This document shows positions 1 through 11,576 of a stretch of 64,000 nt of DNA, piece after piece; position 1 is the stretch's first letter; every line of letters starts with the position of its first letter. The DNA is from Diphasiastrum complanatum (lineage: Eukaryota > Streptophyta > Lycopodiopsida > Lycopodiales > Lycopodiaceae): NCBI GenBank assembly GCA_029204225.1, contig CM055095.1, positions 46,574,510-46,638,509 of the forward strand. The letters run 5' to 3'. The translations under genes were made by a program, and so were the position numbers. Under the pieces are notes generated by a model that saw only the letters and a list, made by a program, of their open reading frames with translations, was not told the origin of the DNA and did not search any database.

Positions 1-815
1 GTAGAAAAAAAAATACATTGCATTGAACAACATTACCGAGCTCAAATAGAGCTCAAAATACCAGAGCATACATCAGAACGATTCTTGTTCACACATTATA
101 TCAAGTGCCAAAGAAGAACATGAGATTAGGGCGTGGGATAGAATAATTTCTGTATGAGGGATAACAGGCGACTGACGTTAGTGTCGGAGTCCGTGCAGGC
201 ATAAAGGAGTGCAAAGTGGGCCTAAACCGCGCCCCTAGCAGATGTTTGCACGATGGTCCACGCTTAAACCCTAAAAAGTATGGAATCAGGGCATGAAAAT
301 TGAAATTTGTGATACGGACGTAGACGGGCGGAACGGAGGTCATAGGAGTCTGTGCAAGCATGTGGAAATGCATTCTAGGCTCAGACATCACCTCACTCGG
401 TTTCCAACAAGCCATTCTGTGGAAATGGCCAAAATACACAAGCATTTGGAATGTGGTGTTCAAATCTCGCCAGGCGTGTCGTGACGGCTGAAACTCATGC
501 TATAAAAATCACTGTGGGCGTGAAGAAAGGTGGTCTAGAGCCAAACTACGCTCGATTTGGTTGCCTACAGCTCAATGTCAACAATTGCAAAAAATCAAGC
601 CTACACTTACCAAATATCAAAATTTGGTCGTTTCGCTCTCCACGAAGCTCAGACCCACCCGGCACCGTGCACACCAACTCCGTATCGTCGAGTAGATGCC
701 TGCCAAGTATTCACTTGCGAAGATTGGACGCCCACAGCTCTCAGAAAAGAAATTTGCCTCCTCCACTGCTGGCACGGTTCTGTGCGCGAGGAGGAGGCCG
801 AAAATCGGGTTTCTG
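1..815. other. stretch without a recognised gene
   Basis: Two overlapping open frames exist, 120 codons on the minus strand (101-463) and about 200 codons on the plus strand (451-1050). Neither shows a domain, splice pattern or composition I recognise, and the plus frame runs into repeat DNA. I treat the stretch as non-coding or unknown repeat DNA. Confidence 0.4.
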
Positions 816-1275
816 TTTCTTTTTTTTAACGATTCTGTCCACGATTCGCTGCAGCAGAATCGCGATTCGCAGAATCGCGATTCCCGAATCGCGAAGCTGG
901 CGAATCGCGATTCGCTGCAACTATGCTATGATCATAGATGCACCAGCAATTCTACAATCGTTGTCAAAAAACGCAGCGATTTGCCCAGAATCGCTGTTTT
1001 TCTTTTTAAAACCAGGCAATATGGATATCAGTAGAGAGAGAAAAAACTGACAATTACGATTACAGTAGTTTCAGGTCCAATTTCAGTAGTTACACATCCA
1101 ATTTCAATAATTTCAGGTCTAATTCCAGTAGTTTCAGGTCTTATTCCAGTATTTTCAAGTTCATTTCAGGTCCAAATAAATTTCTGAAAAGTAAGAAAAA
1201 AAAATTGTAGATTCTGGGCAGCGAATCATGATTCGCAAATCGCTAACCCAGAATCGCGATTCGCTGCAACTAAGA
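816..1275. repeat. CpG-rich palindromic repeat, possible MITE-like element
   Basis: AATCGCGATTCG, a near-perfect palindrome, recurs several times between 850 and 925 and again at 1252-1263. A 21-bp block is repeated exactly at 903-923 and 1252-1272, in each case followed by AG or TG. GATTCTGGGCA at 1210-1220 is the inverse complement of 982-992, so the two halves could pair around a central minisatellite. The end GCTGCAACTATG resembles the TGCAACTATG end of the hAT-like insertion at 11242-11427. Target duplications were not found, so the borders are approximate. Confidence 0.5.
1063..1175. repeat. minisatellite, about 21-bp unit
   Basis: About five imperfect copies of CAGTAGTTTCAGGTCCAATT follow head to tail, with later copies drifting (ACACATCC, AGGTCTAATT, AGTTCATTT). 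The array lies between the two palindromic arms of the surrounding repeat. Confidence 0.7.
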
Positions 1276-2867
1276 TATTATATCTATATATGCACGTTTT
1301 TTACTTTTACTTATTTTATTTTGCTTCTCCATGAAATTTTTTTAGGGGAACTATCAAAATTATGAGTTAACCTACAATAAGAACAGTCAAAGGCTTCTAT
1401 GCGGAACTTTTGGAAGTGTTTAGAATACTAACCTGAAATTTGCATTATTGGAGTACCTCTTTATGATGGTTTTCATAAACCAACTATAAGAACTTCCAAG
1501 TAAACTCTCTAGTAAATTGCGGATGCAGTTGGTATATTAAACTATTCAACAACCCATAGTTTCAATTTCTCATTTCAAGTGATCAAAAGCAGAATTTCTG
1601 GAACGTATTCCGGATCACGTTTTGAAATTCAGGATTAGGGTTTTCTAGAAAGCGGATTTTTTTGTCTTTGTTTTGCCTTTTTACTTTTCTTTAGATTTTT
1701 TGGCTTATTTAAGAAACAAAAATTGGTGCCAGGTGCATGTCAAAAGAAATGAGCTAAACTACAATCGGGCAGACAGGCTTCTACGTGGACCTATTGGAAT
1801 TGTTCAAAACATTAACCTAAAAATCTGCATTTTTGGAGTAGGTTTTCTGTTGGTTTTCATGAAGCAACTATACCAAGTAAATTCTCAAGTGAATTTCGGA
1901 TGCGGTTGGCATACAAACCTATTCAACAAACAACAGCTTCAATTGCACAATTTGAGATGATATGAAGCATAAGTTTTGGTGAAGTATGAAGCAGCAACTT
2001 GCCAACACAAAGGAATTGTGAACCCTACACTTGAGCATAAAAATTTAGATTGTGTTGGAAGATTGCTAGAATGAAACTTGAGATTTATTAAATCTCAATC
2101 TTTGAACATAGTCCTACATAGATCCTACAAGCTTGAGGATGCATGTTTTTATAGAAACTCTACTTCTAGCTATGATTTTTCAAGTTGATGAGTATCTACC
2201 AAATACAACTGAGAACTTTTGCGAAGATATGAAGGCACATCCCATTGGAGTATTTGAATAAAAAAAAAAAAAAGACTTGCAATAATTGCAAATATAGTCT
2301 GTTAAATGTTTCCAAAGGAAACACTACGACAATCTTTCAATTTGTGACATTTGATGGAATCTTTTAATTTGTGACATTTGGTGACATGTTCCAACAATGT
2401 TCTCTATAAGGCCTCTTTGTTGTAACTACCTATGTGAATAAGCTAAAATTTAATTTCGTAAATGGTCATAGAGGAGAATCATACCACATTTACACTTTAT
2501 GATTGGCAACGAATTGGATTTCAACATAAAGCTTGGCAAATTCGCAGCAGAGCTTTCAACATACTAACATCATCTATGAGTCAAAACAAGGATAAGTCAA
2601 TTGTAGCAAAAGACAACTCACTTCAACTGGGTTCTCAAAAGTATAGCAATGATCACACAAAATGCTAAAAGAGGTCCTCTAATAGTGGTATGTTGGTGAA
2701 GGCCTTATTTCCTCTCCTTGAGGTTTGAAGTTGAACTACACTCAGCTGCCCAATGAGGGCATACATGAGGGAAAAAAAAATACCAAAAGAGAAACAGGAT
2801 CTGTAGAATATTTTCACAGCTGCACATATTTTTCATTCTGAAAGAGAAGGATGGAAGGGAAATATAC
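1276..2867. other. stretch without a recognised gene
   Basis: AT-rich sequence with short open frames only (largest 95 codons at 1673-1960), none with recognisable domains. It could hold introns or the 3' end of the minus-strand gene that begins at 2868, but I see no convincing exon. Confidence 0.4.
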
Positions 2868-4134
2868 TTGCTTCAGTTGGATTTTGATAAGCTACAATGG
2901 TAAATTGTCCCAGTGCTGGATCCTTCAGAACTCCACCAGAAGTTTGATTGCTTTGTAGTATGAGGTCAATAAGATCTCTTGATTCAGCCTCACTTAAAGT
3001 CGCACCACCGCTTGAAAAGATATAATTGTCAACAATGACACTTCCTTCTCGTCTAGCAAATGGGAAGACCTGAATGTCATGAAAGCATGGATTACTTGTA
3101 CTTGTTAAGTGAAAATCAACTGCTATATAGAACTTTCGATGAGCTGAACAGATTCCAAAGTTCATTCTTTTGATCTTCAGTGAACTTGTTGTTTACTACC
3201 AAGTACCTGTGATGAAGGCATGTGCAGAATCAACCCAATACTTCTTCTTAAATTTTCCTCTATCTGTATTGTGTAAGTTTCCAGTGATACTTCAATCAAT
3301 CGTACAACCAAAAGTAAGGGGCTGACACAGACACAGCTACCATTCTCGTATAAAAATGGATTCAAAACTTGGCCAGCTGGACATAAAGGACACCCTGGTA
3401 GTAGATCAAAATGTTAATACAGCGTGAACGATAGAACAGGAAATCTCTAACTTGATCAGCTAAATTGAAAAACAACACCTTTGGAATAAAAAGCAAGGTT
3501 AGTACACATAAACATCAGCAATCAGCAATGCCATCAGCAAAAAGTTATGTAATTCAAAGAGTTTTCAAGGCTTGTTAGATGGTGGTAGAGGAACGTTCTG
3601 TAGAAAAGAGAAAGAACAGAAAGTCTCAACCGTGATAAGACAGGGACAGACCATGGGAAACACAAAAGGAGCAAGCCCAAAGAACATACTACTGTCTATG
3701 CACCAAGGGCCTCTTTGCTGATTCTCAAAAATGCAGTATTGTAACTAGAAGGAACACATCAAAAAAGCAAATCAATCCATCACTAACCTGATGGGCACTG
3801 ACATTCTGCAAAACTTTGTGAGACAAGAGTATTGTACTGTTGAAAACCAAGAAGCCCTCCTGGTTCACAAACGCAAGTCCAGTTTTGATGAGCCTCCTCG
3901 GTTGGAGTTGAAGCAACAGGTGTAACCTGCATTTTGAAGAATTTTGGAGATTCGTGTCCTCCCAGATGAGGCACTGGCAGAATACCTTTATGCACTTGAA
4001 GCTTTGTCCTCGACTTCATCTTTGCATTTCCTGTCCGGAGCTTGAGCTCGTTTGGTTGGTCATGATGTCTATGAGATAATGCTGAACGAGCCTTGTATCC
4101 AACAACAGAATTCCCCTTTCTAACATTCTTGATG
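2868..4134 (-). CDS. partial gene, three exons, receptor-like extracellular region
   Basis: Three minus-strand exons fit together. Exon A (4134-3788) is open throughout, with acceptor CTGCAG and donor CAG|GTTAGT. Exon B (3394-3207) has acceptor TACCAG and donor CAG|GTACTT, and the phase across A/B is kept. Exon C runs from about 3132 to 2868 and ends at donor GTATAT; its acceptor is uncertain. The A/B junction reads CQCPSGCPLCPAGQ, a Cys-rich linker, followed by GSCVCVSPLLLVVRL. The later part has the alternating hydrophobic pattern and Asn-x-Ser/Thr sites seen in ectodomains of plant receptor-like kinases of the ALE2/HPCA1 kind. That family link is by general resemblance only. Start, transmembrane segment and kinase are not visible, so this is a fragment or a gene extending through long introns. 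No in-frame stop is seen in exons A and B. Confidence 0.4.
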
Positions 4135-7100
4135 CTGCAGAAAGAATGTAGTGAGGCTTTTTAAGGCTCCTTAAGATGGAAATACCAACAAAATAAAGGG
4201 AACCTCTGAAACGTTGTATTAAATTTCAACTACTAACCGATGCTTATTGATATGCTACAACTGAATTAGTCCTTTCGCTATCACTTTATCATGAGTTGAC
4301 TTGTCTTCAGCCAGGCATCTATCACTGCAGTCTCATTTCATTATCGGCAGTACTGCGGACTGAATGTAGATTATTACTAACTAGTAATTCCTAATACATA
4401 CAAAGCCACCTCAATAAACTTGATCTGACCCTAGCAGGTATATTAGCCATACCTTTTGTATTTGGTATTTGCTACGAGGAATAATTTTTATCTATCATCA
4501 TTAACCTGATTAAATTTCACAAACTAATGTGTGCTAGAAATCATAACCAACACTGAATAGATAACTTAAAATGCTATCTTCTTCAATTTTCTCCAAATTC
4601 TCTAGTAAATGTCCTGCCTCTTTTCTAGGGCAGGTACTGTACTGTTTCTTCCTACATTCCTTTTGTCAAATGTCTTCCACAACAAGGGCAGGCTCCCAAA
4701 GGCTTAAGATTTACTACCACTTTCCCAGTTTCAATTTTGCTTTTTCTGCTGTCTTTTAGCTGCACATGCAATGCAGGCCCCCAACATCTATACCTCTAGA
4801 AACCAAGTTCAAGACTTTTGGTCTCTTCCTGTACCAATAATCCTGAAAGCTCCTCAGAAACAAATATCCTAGCTATTAAAAGTGTAACTAAGTGCTGATA
4901 GGAAGGAATAGGGCGAGCCATTCAAAAGAATTGGAATTCAATCAATGTCTCTCACTCTCTGTGAACTCCAACCAATTTCTTTCTAACATCTTTCAACTTG
5001 GTAAGATAGTCATTTATCAAGCCTCCCTCATTCATTTGTAATGAATTCGACTTATTCTTCTTCAAGTAAAGAAATCTGAAAGCATTCACAATCTCAAACA
5101 TCGCCTTAAATTAAAAAAATGCTTTAGTTGTGGGTATAGTCTCTGAACTCAGATAGAAGGCCAATGTCAATGGTGACCATTGAGTTTGCGTTAATCCTGC
5201 TTCAAGGGGACGGGTCTAGCCATAAAACATAGTCATTAACTTTCTTCCAGCCCTAGACCCTAGTCTCAAACCCTGACTTGATAGACAAGACTCGAAACTT
5301 AATATCTTGACCAATATTTTTATAGCTTGTGCCATTACCGATGTGCTATTTGCTACTGTATAGCAGTTCTTGTACTGCAAGGGTTTTGAAGGCTTGAAAA
5401 GCTCTTGAAAAACCTTGGGTAGAATTTTTAACCCCCTTGGCTGTAATATCTCACTGGGAACGAAGATCTCAAAGGGAAAAGCAATTTCTGCACATTTTTC
5501 CAGACAGGATCACACTCTTTATGAAGCGGAGAATCACTCAATTTGCCATAGGGTTTTCTCCCACACACGTAGAAAGACTTCTCTCCCAAGTCATTAACAA
5601 GAGAAACATGCTCACAAGATCACTTTGAGTTTTGAAATAATGTCAAAACTTATGCTTATCTACAGCATAACACACCATTCAAGATTGGTAGGCAATCTCA
5701 CACATGCAAAATACATAGAGTATGACACAACATATCTTTGAGAGAGTATGAAATAACACCAACAATTTCATCTATTCCAAGGTTATTGGGTCCTATGTCT
5801 ACCATGTTAGTTGTAGGACCCATGAGTGTACTATTAATGGGAGAATTACAAGAATACTCAAAGTTGTCACACCTCAAGCTACAGGCAGTAGTTCAAGCTA
5901 GAGGCTCCATGTCATTAATAATTAACTTTGGCCCCACAAGTGTCTTGTTTGTCATGCACAAAATCTCTAAAGCAAATGGGCCATAGTAATGACCTCATGT
6001 ACACATGTAGACAATAAAAAGACACCATTCTTGTGATAGTTTCTCTATAGCTACTAATCACTCTACACAAACATAAATTCTGCTAGCTAGCTTTTCAATA
6101 TGAATTTTGCCAAAGGGAATAAGTACCAACTTACAAGCTTGTGAAACTTCGAGTGAAATAACTTGCACAAAAAGAACCTCCTCTTTCATAAACATCCAGA
6201 TCTCCTTCATGGCGCAAAGTTTGAAGCCCCAAGCATATTTGATATTGACTCCAACTTTTATTTGAACTTATTACTGCAAAACATAGAAAAAAAAACAATC
6301 AAATATCGAACATTTTCCATTTTCAAAGAAAATCTTTGTGAAATAGGGTGCATGTAAGCACAAAATTTTCCAAATTTGCGGGCTAGAGTTATATCTATAA
6401 ACAAAAGTCCCATCAACATAGTAAGTAGCCAATAGAAATGAATACTCCTTCGATTCACAAAAAGTTATAAAGAGTTGTGGAGATGTTTCATGTGCATAAC
6501 AACTCTATCAAGAGGAGGCTGGAGTACAAAAGAGCATAAGTAAGCATATGTAGTTGGTCATTGATGAAAAATAATAAAATCTTTACTGAAGGGAATAACA
6601 ATTCCCTATAGATTATCACAGTCATCATCTTTTTCAGAAATGAGTGAGCTATGTTTCTTGCTTATAAGAACCCTAAAGTCTACTCCTCTCAATAATTGAT
6701 GCAATGATGATCCTACTTTATGTATTGCTTTTTGATCTATTCCATGGATTCTTCTTTCTACAATATGAAATTTGTTCAATAGTCTTCTATTATAAAAACC
6801 TTAGTTCCCAAGAAAAAGAGACGTGAATAGAAAGGCAATTAATGGATGCATGGAGACATTGATCTTCATATAAATTGTAGAAAGCAAGAGGTTTACATAA
6901 GCAAATATGTGAGATACATAAGGTATTACATATTGATAAAGATGTATAAAGTCATAAATAGGGAGATATTGTTGCTTAAAGAAGACAAAAGAGGGAATCA
7001 AGAGCTCCAGAATGGTATCTTTGCATGCCGGTTTGGGACATGCCTGTTGTTTGAGAAAAATAGGGCACTATTGTCAAACTTAGTGTTACATATCCCTAAG

Positions 7101-7350
7101 GGGGCACATAACGGAATACCTGAGGTGACAGTTTCATTCTATGGGACATAACATTGGTCTGGAGCTATAGGTCAATTTGGTGCCACACATCAATGTCCTC
7201 TTGGCGCAAGGTGACCTTTTGTTATGGAGCCGTGTCAGTGTGCTCAACTGACGTGTGTCGTTGGTCAGGCGTGACCCCTTTGGTCGGAGACGACCCAGAC
7301 GACCCCACCTGGTCTATGTGTATAGAGGTGGATCTCCAAGTGCTCTTCAT
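4135..7350. other. stretch without a recognised gene
   Basis: AT-rich sequence with short open frames (up to 101 codons at 6846-7151). It lies upstream of the minus-strand exons at 2868-4134 and may hold their upstream introns and exons. No coding similarity, LTR or clear repeat was recognised. Confidence 0.35.
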
Positions 7351-7390
7351 TCTCCAAGTTGCTCTTCATTCTCCAGGAGAGAATGAAGAG
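7331..7390. repeat. short direct repeat plus 12-bp hairpin
   Basis: CTCCAAGTGCTCTTCATT is followed by a second near-copy. CTCTTCATTCTC (7362-7373) is then inverted at 7379-7390 with a 5-nt loop. Function unknown; it sits just ahead of the copia remnant. Confidence 0.7.
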
Positions 7391-7414
7391 CTTTAGGCCT
7401 CACTGTGTAGGTAG

Positions 7415-8005
7415 GTGATGGTCGAGGGTATGGGTAAGGTACCGTGGTATGGGACATCGTGGGGCCCAGAATCTACAAAACAAAAAGAGACTCTTCTGCA
7501 AGTATTGCAAGAGGACGACCATGAAATCCAGGATTGTCGGATCTTAAAGTTCAACAATGACAAGAAGCAGCCAGATCAACAAGCCCATGCAGCCAACATG
7601 AAGCAAAAAATCCAAGAAGAAGACAACGAGCGGGAGGCCTTCATGGTGAACCATCACCATGTCGAACAATCGGAAGAGTGGTTCCTCAATTCTGGAGCAA
7701 CGCAACACATGACAAGCCATCAAGAATGGTTTATCGACTATTCAGCCTACAGCACCAAGAAGTTCGTTCACCTTGGAGATAGCAACTCACACAGAATCGA
7801 AGGTGAAGGTACTGTTAGATTGAATTTTCAGAATGGATTGTCGAAGCTCATACCAAATGTATTGAATGTCCCGAACCTGACAACAAATTTGTTGTCGGTC
7901 AGTCGAATTACAGATTTAGGACATAGGGTAGAGTTTCAGGCAGTTTCTTGTCAAATTCTTGATAAAAGCAAGAGAATTCTGGATTGTATAGATTGTACAA
8001 CATAA
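7415..8005 (+). pseudogene. copia gag end and protease, broken
   Basis: The gag nucleocapsid knuckle (C-x2-C, 7497-7508; then H-x4-C) is split by a one-base loss, so the two halves lie in different frames. The frame then reads WFLNSGATQHMTS: copia proteases have D-S/T-G here, and this copy has Asn in place of the catalytic Asp (codon 7688-7690). The C-terminal protease pattern (NVLNVPNLTTNLLSVSRITD) and the start of the GAG-pre-integrase segment follow. The frame then joins sequence from just ahead of the RT, so the integrase has been deleted at about 7990-8010. Confidence 0.85.
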
Positions 8006-8330
8006 AACCTGTAAAGTTTTCACTAACAAGGATGTGACTTTTATTGAAGATCAGTTTATTGATTTGAAGGGCAAGGACCAGATGCAGTCTACAATTTCTG
8101 CCCCGACAACTGATGCATATAGAAATGTCATTTCGATTCCTTCAAGTAGTCACTCTGTACAGTCAAACTCAAAAATTGATGATCAAGCTTCAACTCAAGA
8201 ACAGCTGACACAGCCAACACAAAGTCGAACTTCAACCAGAAGATCAACAAGAATTTGAACTCAGCTTGTCCGATACACTAATGAGTTTGCTCACTACTCT
8301 ATTCAGGAGCCAACCACAGTTGAGGAAGCT
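8006..8330 (+). pseudogene. copia integrase end and linker remnant
   Basis: Residues after the deletion point (DVTFIEDQFIDLKG at about 8033) match the extreme C-terminal end of copia integrase. A Ser/Thr/Gln-rich linker follows, ending in RRSTRI, as is usual before the RT domain. A stop at 8256-8258 separates it from the RT frame. Confidence 0.7.
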
Positions 8331-9086
8331 ATGTCACAGGCCGATTCAAATCTCTGGAAAGAAGCTATGGACAAGGAGTACAACTCACTGCTGAGGAACA
8401 ACACATGGACTGTCACCAAGCTGTCAACAAACAGAAAGATAATCGACTGCAAATGGATCTTTAAGATCAAATACAAAGCAGATGGCAATATCAGCAGAAG
8501 GAAAGCTCGAGTCGTGGCAAGGGGATTTTCACAAATTCCCAATATTGACTACTTCGAAACTTTTAGCCTGGTTGTCAAGCACACTTCCATTCAACTGCTA
8601 CTATCATATGTTGTTGTAGCAGATCTTGATGTACACCAGATGGATGTACAAACAACATTCCTCAATGGAGTTATCGAGGAGGACATTTACATGATCCAGC
8701 CAGAAGGCATGTACATCCTCAATGGTCGAGAAGATCAAGAATGCAAACTCCACAAAGCTTTGGACAGTCTGAAACAATCATCCAGAGCGTTCCATCGAAT
8801 CAACACATTCTTGATCGATCATGGATTCGAACCAAGCTCTGCAGACTGTAATGTATATTTCAAAGTTGTTAATCAATTCTTTGTCATCGTCACACTCTAT
8901 GTGCATGATACGTTGTTGTTCAGCAACAATATCGGACTGACAAAGGACACTAAGAGAATGCTATCCCAAGAATTCGAGACGACGGATCTGGAGAAGCGCA
9001 TTACAGTCTCGAGAATTAGATCCACAGAGACAGAAGCAGAAGACTTCTCTACATCACCCAGCAGAGGTACTTCTATAATTTGCTGA
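8331..9086 (+). pseudogene. copia reverse transcriptase, defective
   Basis: The first 160 or so residues match the copia RT domain (RVT_2): WKEAMDKEYNSL, NTWTV, CKWIFKIKYKADG, KARVVARGF, QMDVQTTFLNG. The catalytic YVDD box reads YVHD (8898-8909), so polymerase activity would be lost. After about residue 225 the frame leaves the conserved sequence, pointing to a frameshift near 8990. Spread of the element would normally depend on this enzyme making cDNA from its RNA in cytoplasmic particles. Confidence 0.85.
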
Positions 9087-9794
9087 CGAAATTCAATTTC
9101 ATCAATTGCAAGGTTGTATATAATCCGATGGACCCAGGTCTAAAATTTTCTAAGGAGCAATGCCCTCAAACTGATGAGGAGAAGGCCGAAATGAAAAAAT
9201 ATCCATATCAATCAATTATTGGATCCCTGATGTATGCAATGATCTCTACCAAGCCCGATCTCGCATACGCCATCAGCTCTTTAAGTCAATATATGGCTAA
9301 TCCTGGTATGATCCACTGGAAAGCTCTTTTCAAAGTAATCAGATATGTACGAGCTACCATAACCTTTGCATCTGCTATGGTGATGTCAATTCATCCGATA
9401 TCCATACACTTCATGATGCAAATTGGGCAGGCGATATCGACACCAAAAGATCGACTTCTGAACTTGTGTTCCTGTTCAATAATGGTCCAATATCATGGAA
9501 CAGTCAAAAACAAACCTCCATTGCAATGCAATGTCATCAACAGAATTAGAATACATCAATAAAGGCAATTCGGTTGAGGAATCTGACATTGGCATCAGAC
9601 AATCTGCTCCAACAATCATTCAGTGCGACAATCAGAATGTTATTAAATTATCGATCAGTCCTAGATTTCACTCTAGGATCAAGCACATCGAGATTAAGTA
9701 CCACTACATCAGGAGCAGAATATTCAACAAGGAGGTAAATCTAAAATTTTGCAGAACCAGTACATGGCAGCTGATATATATACAAAAGGGTTAA
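9080..9794 (+). pseudogene. copia RNase H region, frameshifted
   Basis: The first frame carries YQSIIGSLMYAMISTKPDLAYAISSLSQYM, then LFKVIRYV. These are the connection and start of RNase H, in copia order after the RT. The rest lies in a second frame (9495-9794), including SSTELEYI and KHIEIKYHYIRSRI. At least two frameshifts separate them. Confidence 0.8.
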
Positions 9795-9865
9795 GTCAGG
9801 AAGCACACAAGAGTTTTTGTGATATCTTGAATCTCCGAATCAAGGCATTCAAGGATCCAGATTAA

Positions 9866-9881
9866 GGGGGGGGGGGGGGGG
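9866..9881 (+). other. polypurine tract, 16 consecutive G
   Basis: GATTAA is followed by an unbroken run of 16 G, directly before the LTR start TGTTGGATATC. This is the position of the plus-strand primer of an LTR retrotransposon. Such a long pure G run is unusual and may have grown by slippage. Confidence 0.85.
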
Positions 9882-9882
9882 T

Positions 9883-10676
9883 TGTTGGATATCTATCCTC
9901 TCCATCCCTTATCTCATTGCTAATCTAGATCGATTCATTAGTTGTATGTAAATACTTGTGCAGTCGCACACTCTGCAAAAATACACTTGTTTTCTAACAG
10001 TAGTCTGCAGAAATACAAAGGAATCGATGACAGTGTTCTGTCGACTCAACCGACACCAACTATTCGGCCACCCTTCGACTATTCGACCGACTTCGACTAT
10101 TCGTCGGACACATCGACTACACATCCGACACCAACTATTCGTCGCGAACCTCCGACATCGAAAATTCGACTTTACCAATTAGTTGTATGTCACTATCAAC
10201 TCTAATAGTCGACTGGAACATTCGGCGGCTCAACAGTACCTTCATCACGACCGAACAGAATCAAATATTGTCCGAAGGCAGTCAACCACCAACAGCACGT
10301 TGTGCCTTAATCCTATTTGTAAAGTACAGACTAAGCATTCTTTTAATTAGTTAGGCATGTGTATATATCCAGCAACTCATTAGTTGCTCGGTTAGACTTT
10401 TAGCAGATCAATCAAACAGAGTGCAATTGTTTTGTTCTTTCTCTCTGTTATCACAGAGCATTGTTTCAGGAAGAAAGTGACTCTGTCTGCATTCGGACTG
10501 TATTTCTTCACGACTGAATAATCAATTTTCCAGTAATCTAGGTCGTGTATGTCATGCTGAATGCTGATTTTACTCATGTTCAGATTGATTCTTGCTTGCA
10601 GATAAACTTATTTGTAGATTGAATTGTCTTCTGTGACTGATAGTCTGAGTTGATTGTGACACTCTAATTCCACCCA
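9883..10676 (+). repeat. copia 3' LTR
   Basis: Starts TGTTGGATATC straight after the polypurine tract and ends before the gypsy integrase frame. The exact last base is not certain because no partner LTR or target duplication is present. A TATA-like GTATATATCC lies at 10361-10370. A block at about 10040-10170 is rich in CGACTATTCG-type repeats. Confidence 0.7.
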
Positions 10677-11177
10677 AGCTTACAGAAGACACTTCACCTT
10701 ATCAAGCAGAACTTTTTCTGGCCAAAGATGAAAGGTCATGTCAAGGCATACATGAAAGGTTGTAAACAATGCTAGTATGATAAAGCAAAAAGACTCAAAG
10801 TTGCGGGTCTTTTACATCCTTTGGAAATTCCCAACAAGAAATGGGAAAGTATTTCAATGGATTTTGTGATTGGACTCCGTAAAACCGGAAAGGGTTACGA
10901 TGCCATTTGGGTGGTGGTTGATAGGCTAACCAAATTGGCGCAAGTTATACCAACTAAATCAACTATCAAGGCATTTGAACTAGCCCAAGTTTTTGTTGAA
11001 AAGTTGTTTAGATTGAATGGCTTGTCGCAGGATATTGGTCAAGGACTGTGACTCCAAATTCATTGGCAAGTTCTGGCAGTCAATTTTTGATAAACTTGAA
11101 ACAACCCTTAGTCTTAGTTCTTCAGAGCACCCAGAATCTAATGGGCAGACAGAACATATCAACCAAACGATGGAGGA

Positions 11178-11241
11178 TATGCTTAGAGCATATGTCTCTC
11201 ATCGATAACCTGATTGCGGAAAGTAGATGCTTAGAGCATAT
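11178..11241 (+). repeat. short tandem duplication inside the gypsy integrase
   Basis: ATGCTTAGAGCATAT at 11179-11193 is repeated at 11227-11241. The bases after the first copy (GTCTCTCATCGA) also follow the hAT-like insertion at 11436. So about 49 bp were duplicated first, and the second copy was then split by the insertion. Confidence 0.65.
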
Positions 11242-11427
11242 CAAAGTTGCATCAAACCGCGGTTCAAACCATCAAACCGTTCGGAACCGATTCTAACCGT
11301 TTTTTGCACACAAAAAAAAAACCGACAACAAACGGTTTGAACCGGCCCCCGATTTAAACCCAACTAGGCAGTTCGAATCGGTTCAAATCGGATCCAATTG
11401 CCCGATTTGAATCGGCTTGCAACTATG
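11242..11427. mobile_element. non-autonomous hAT-type miniature element, 186 bp
   Basis: Both sides carry the same 8 bases, GAGCATAT (11234-11241 and 11428-11435), the target duplication size of the hAT superfamily. The ends are CAAAGTTGCA and, inverted, CATAGTTGCA, matching at 9 of 10 bases and starting with CA as hAT ends do. The interior has many ATCGG/CCGAT half-palindromes (for example CGAATCGGTTCAAATCGG). No coding capacity. It sits inside the gypsy integrase remnant, so it inserted after that copy. Confidence 0.75.
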
Positions 11428-11520
11428 GAGCATATGTCTCTCATCGACAGCCTGTTTGGGAAAAGTATCTTTTAATGGTTGAGTGTGCACACAATAGTGC
11501 TTAGCGTTTAGCCACCGGGA

Positions 11521-11576
11521 TTCAGTCCACGTTCATGGCTTTCAGCCACGTTCATGGCTTTCAGCCACGTTCAATG
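11521..11576 (+). repeat. three copies of a 19-20-bp tandem repeat
   Basis: TTCAGCCACGTTCATGGCT is repeated head to tail two and a half times inside the gypsy integrase remnant, replacing the normally unique GYSPF-type region. It looks like replication slippage. Confidence 0.8.

Larger units (their letters stand above)
7470..10676 (+). mobile_element. decayed Ty1/copia element, 3' part with LTR
   Basis: Order on the plus strand is gag zinc knuckle, protease, a deletion that removes nearly all of the integrase, reverse transcriptase, RNase H, polypurine tract and 3' LTR. This is the copia order (RT after the integrase position). The 5' LTR is missing. The 3' border falls where a gypsy integrase frame begins (about 10677), so the element probably inserted into that gypsy copy. 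Frameshifts and changed catalytic residues show it is long dead. Confidence 0.85.

Noticed and set aside
11188-11449. 20-bp direct repeat around the small insertion as its target duplication
   Set aside because: The repeat does not abut the inverted ends. An exact 8-bp duplication does; the longer repeat comes from an earlier tandem duplication.
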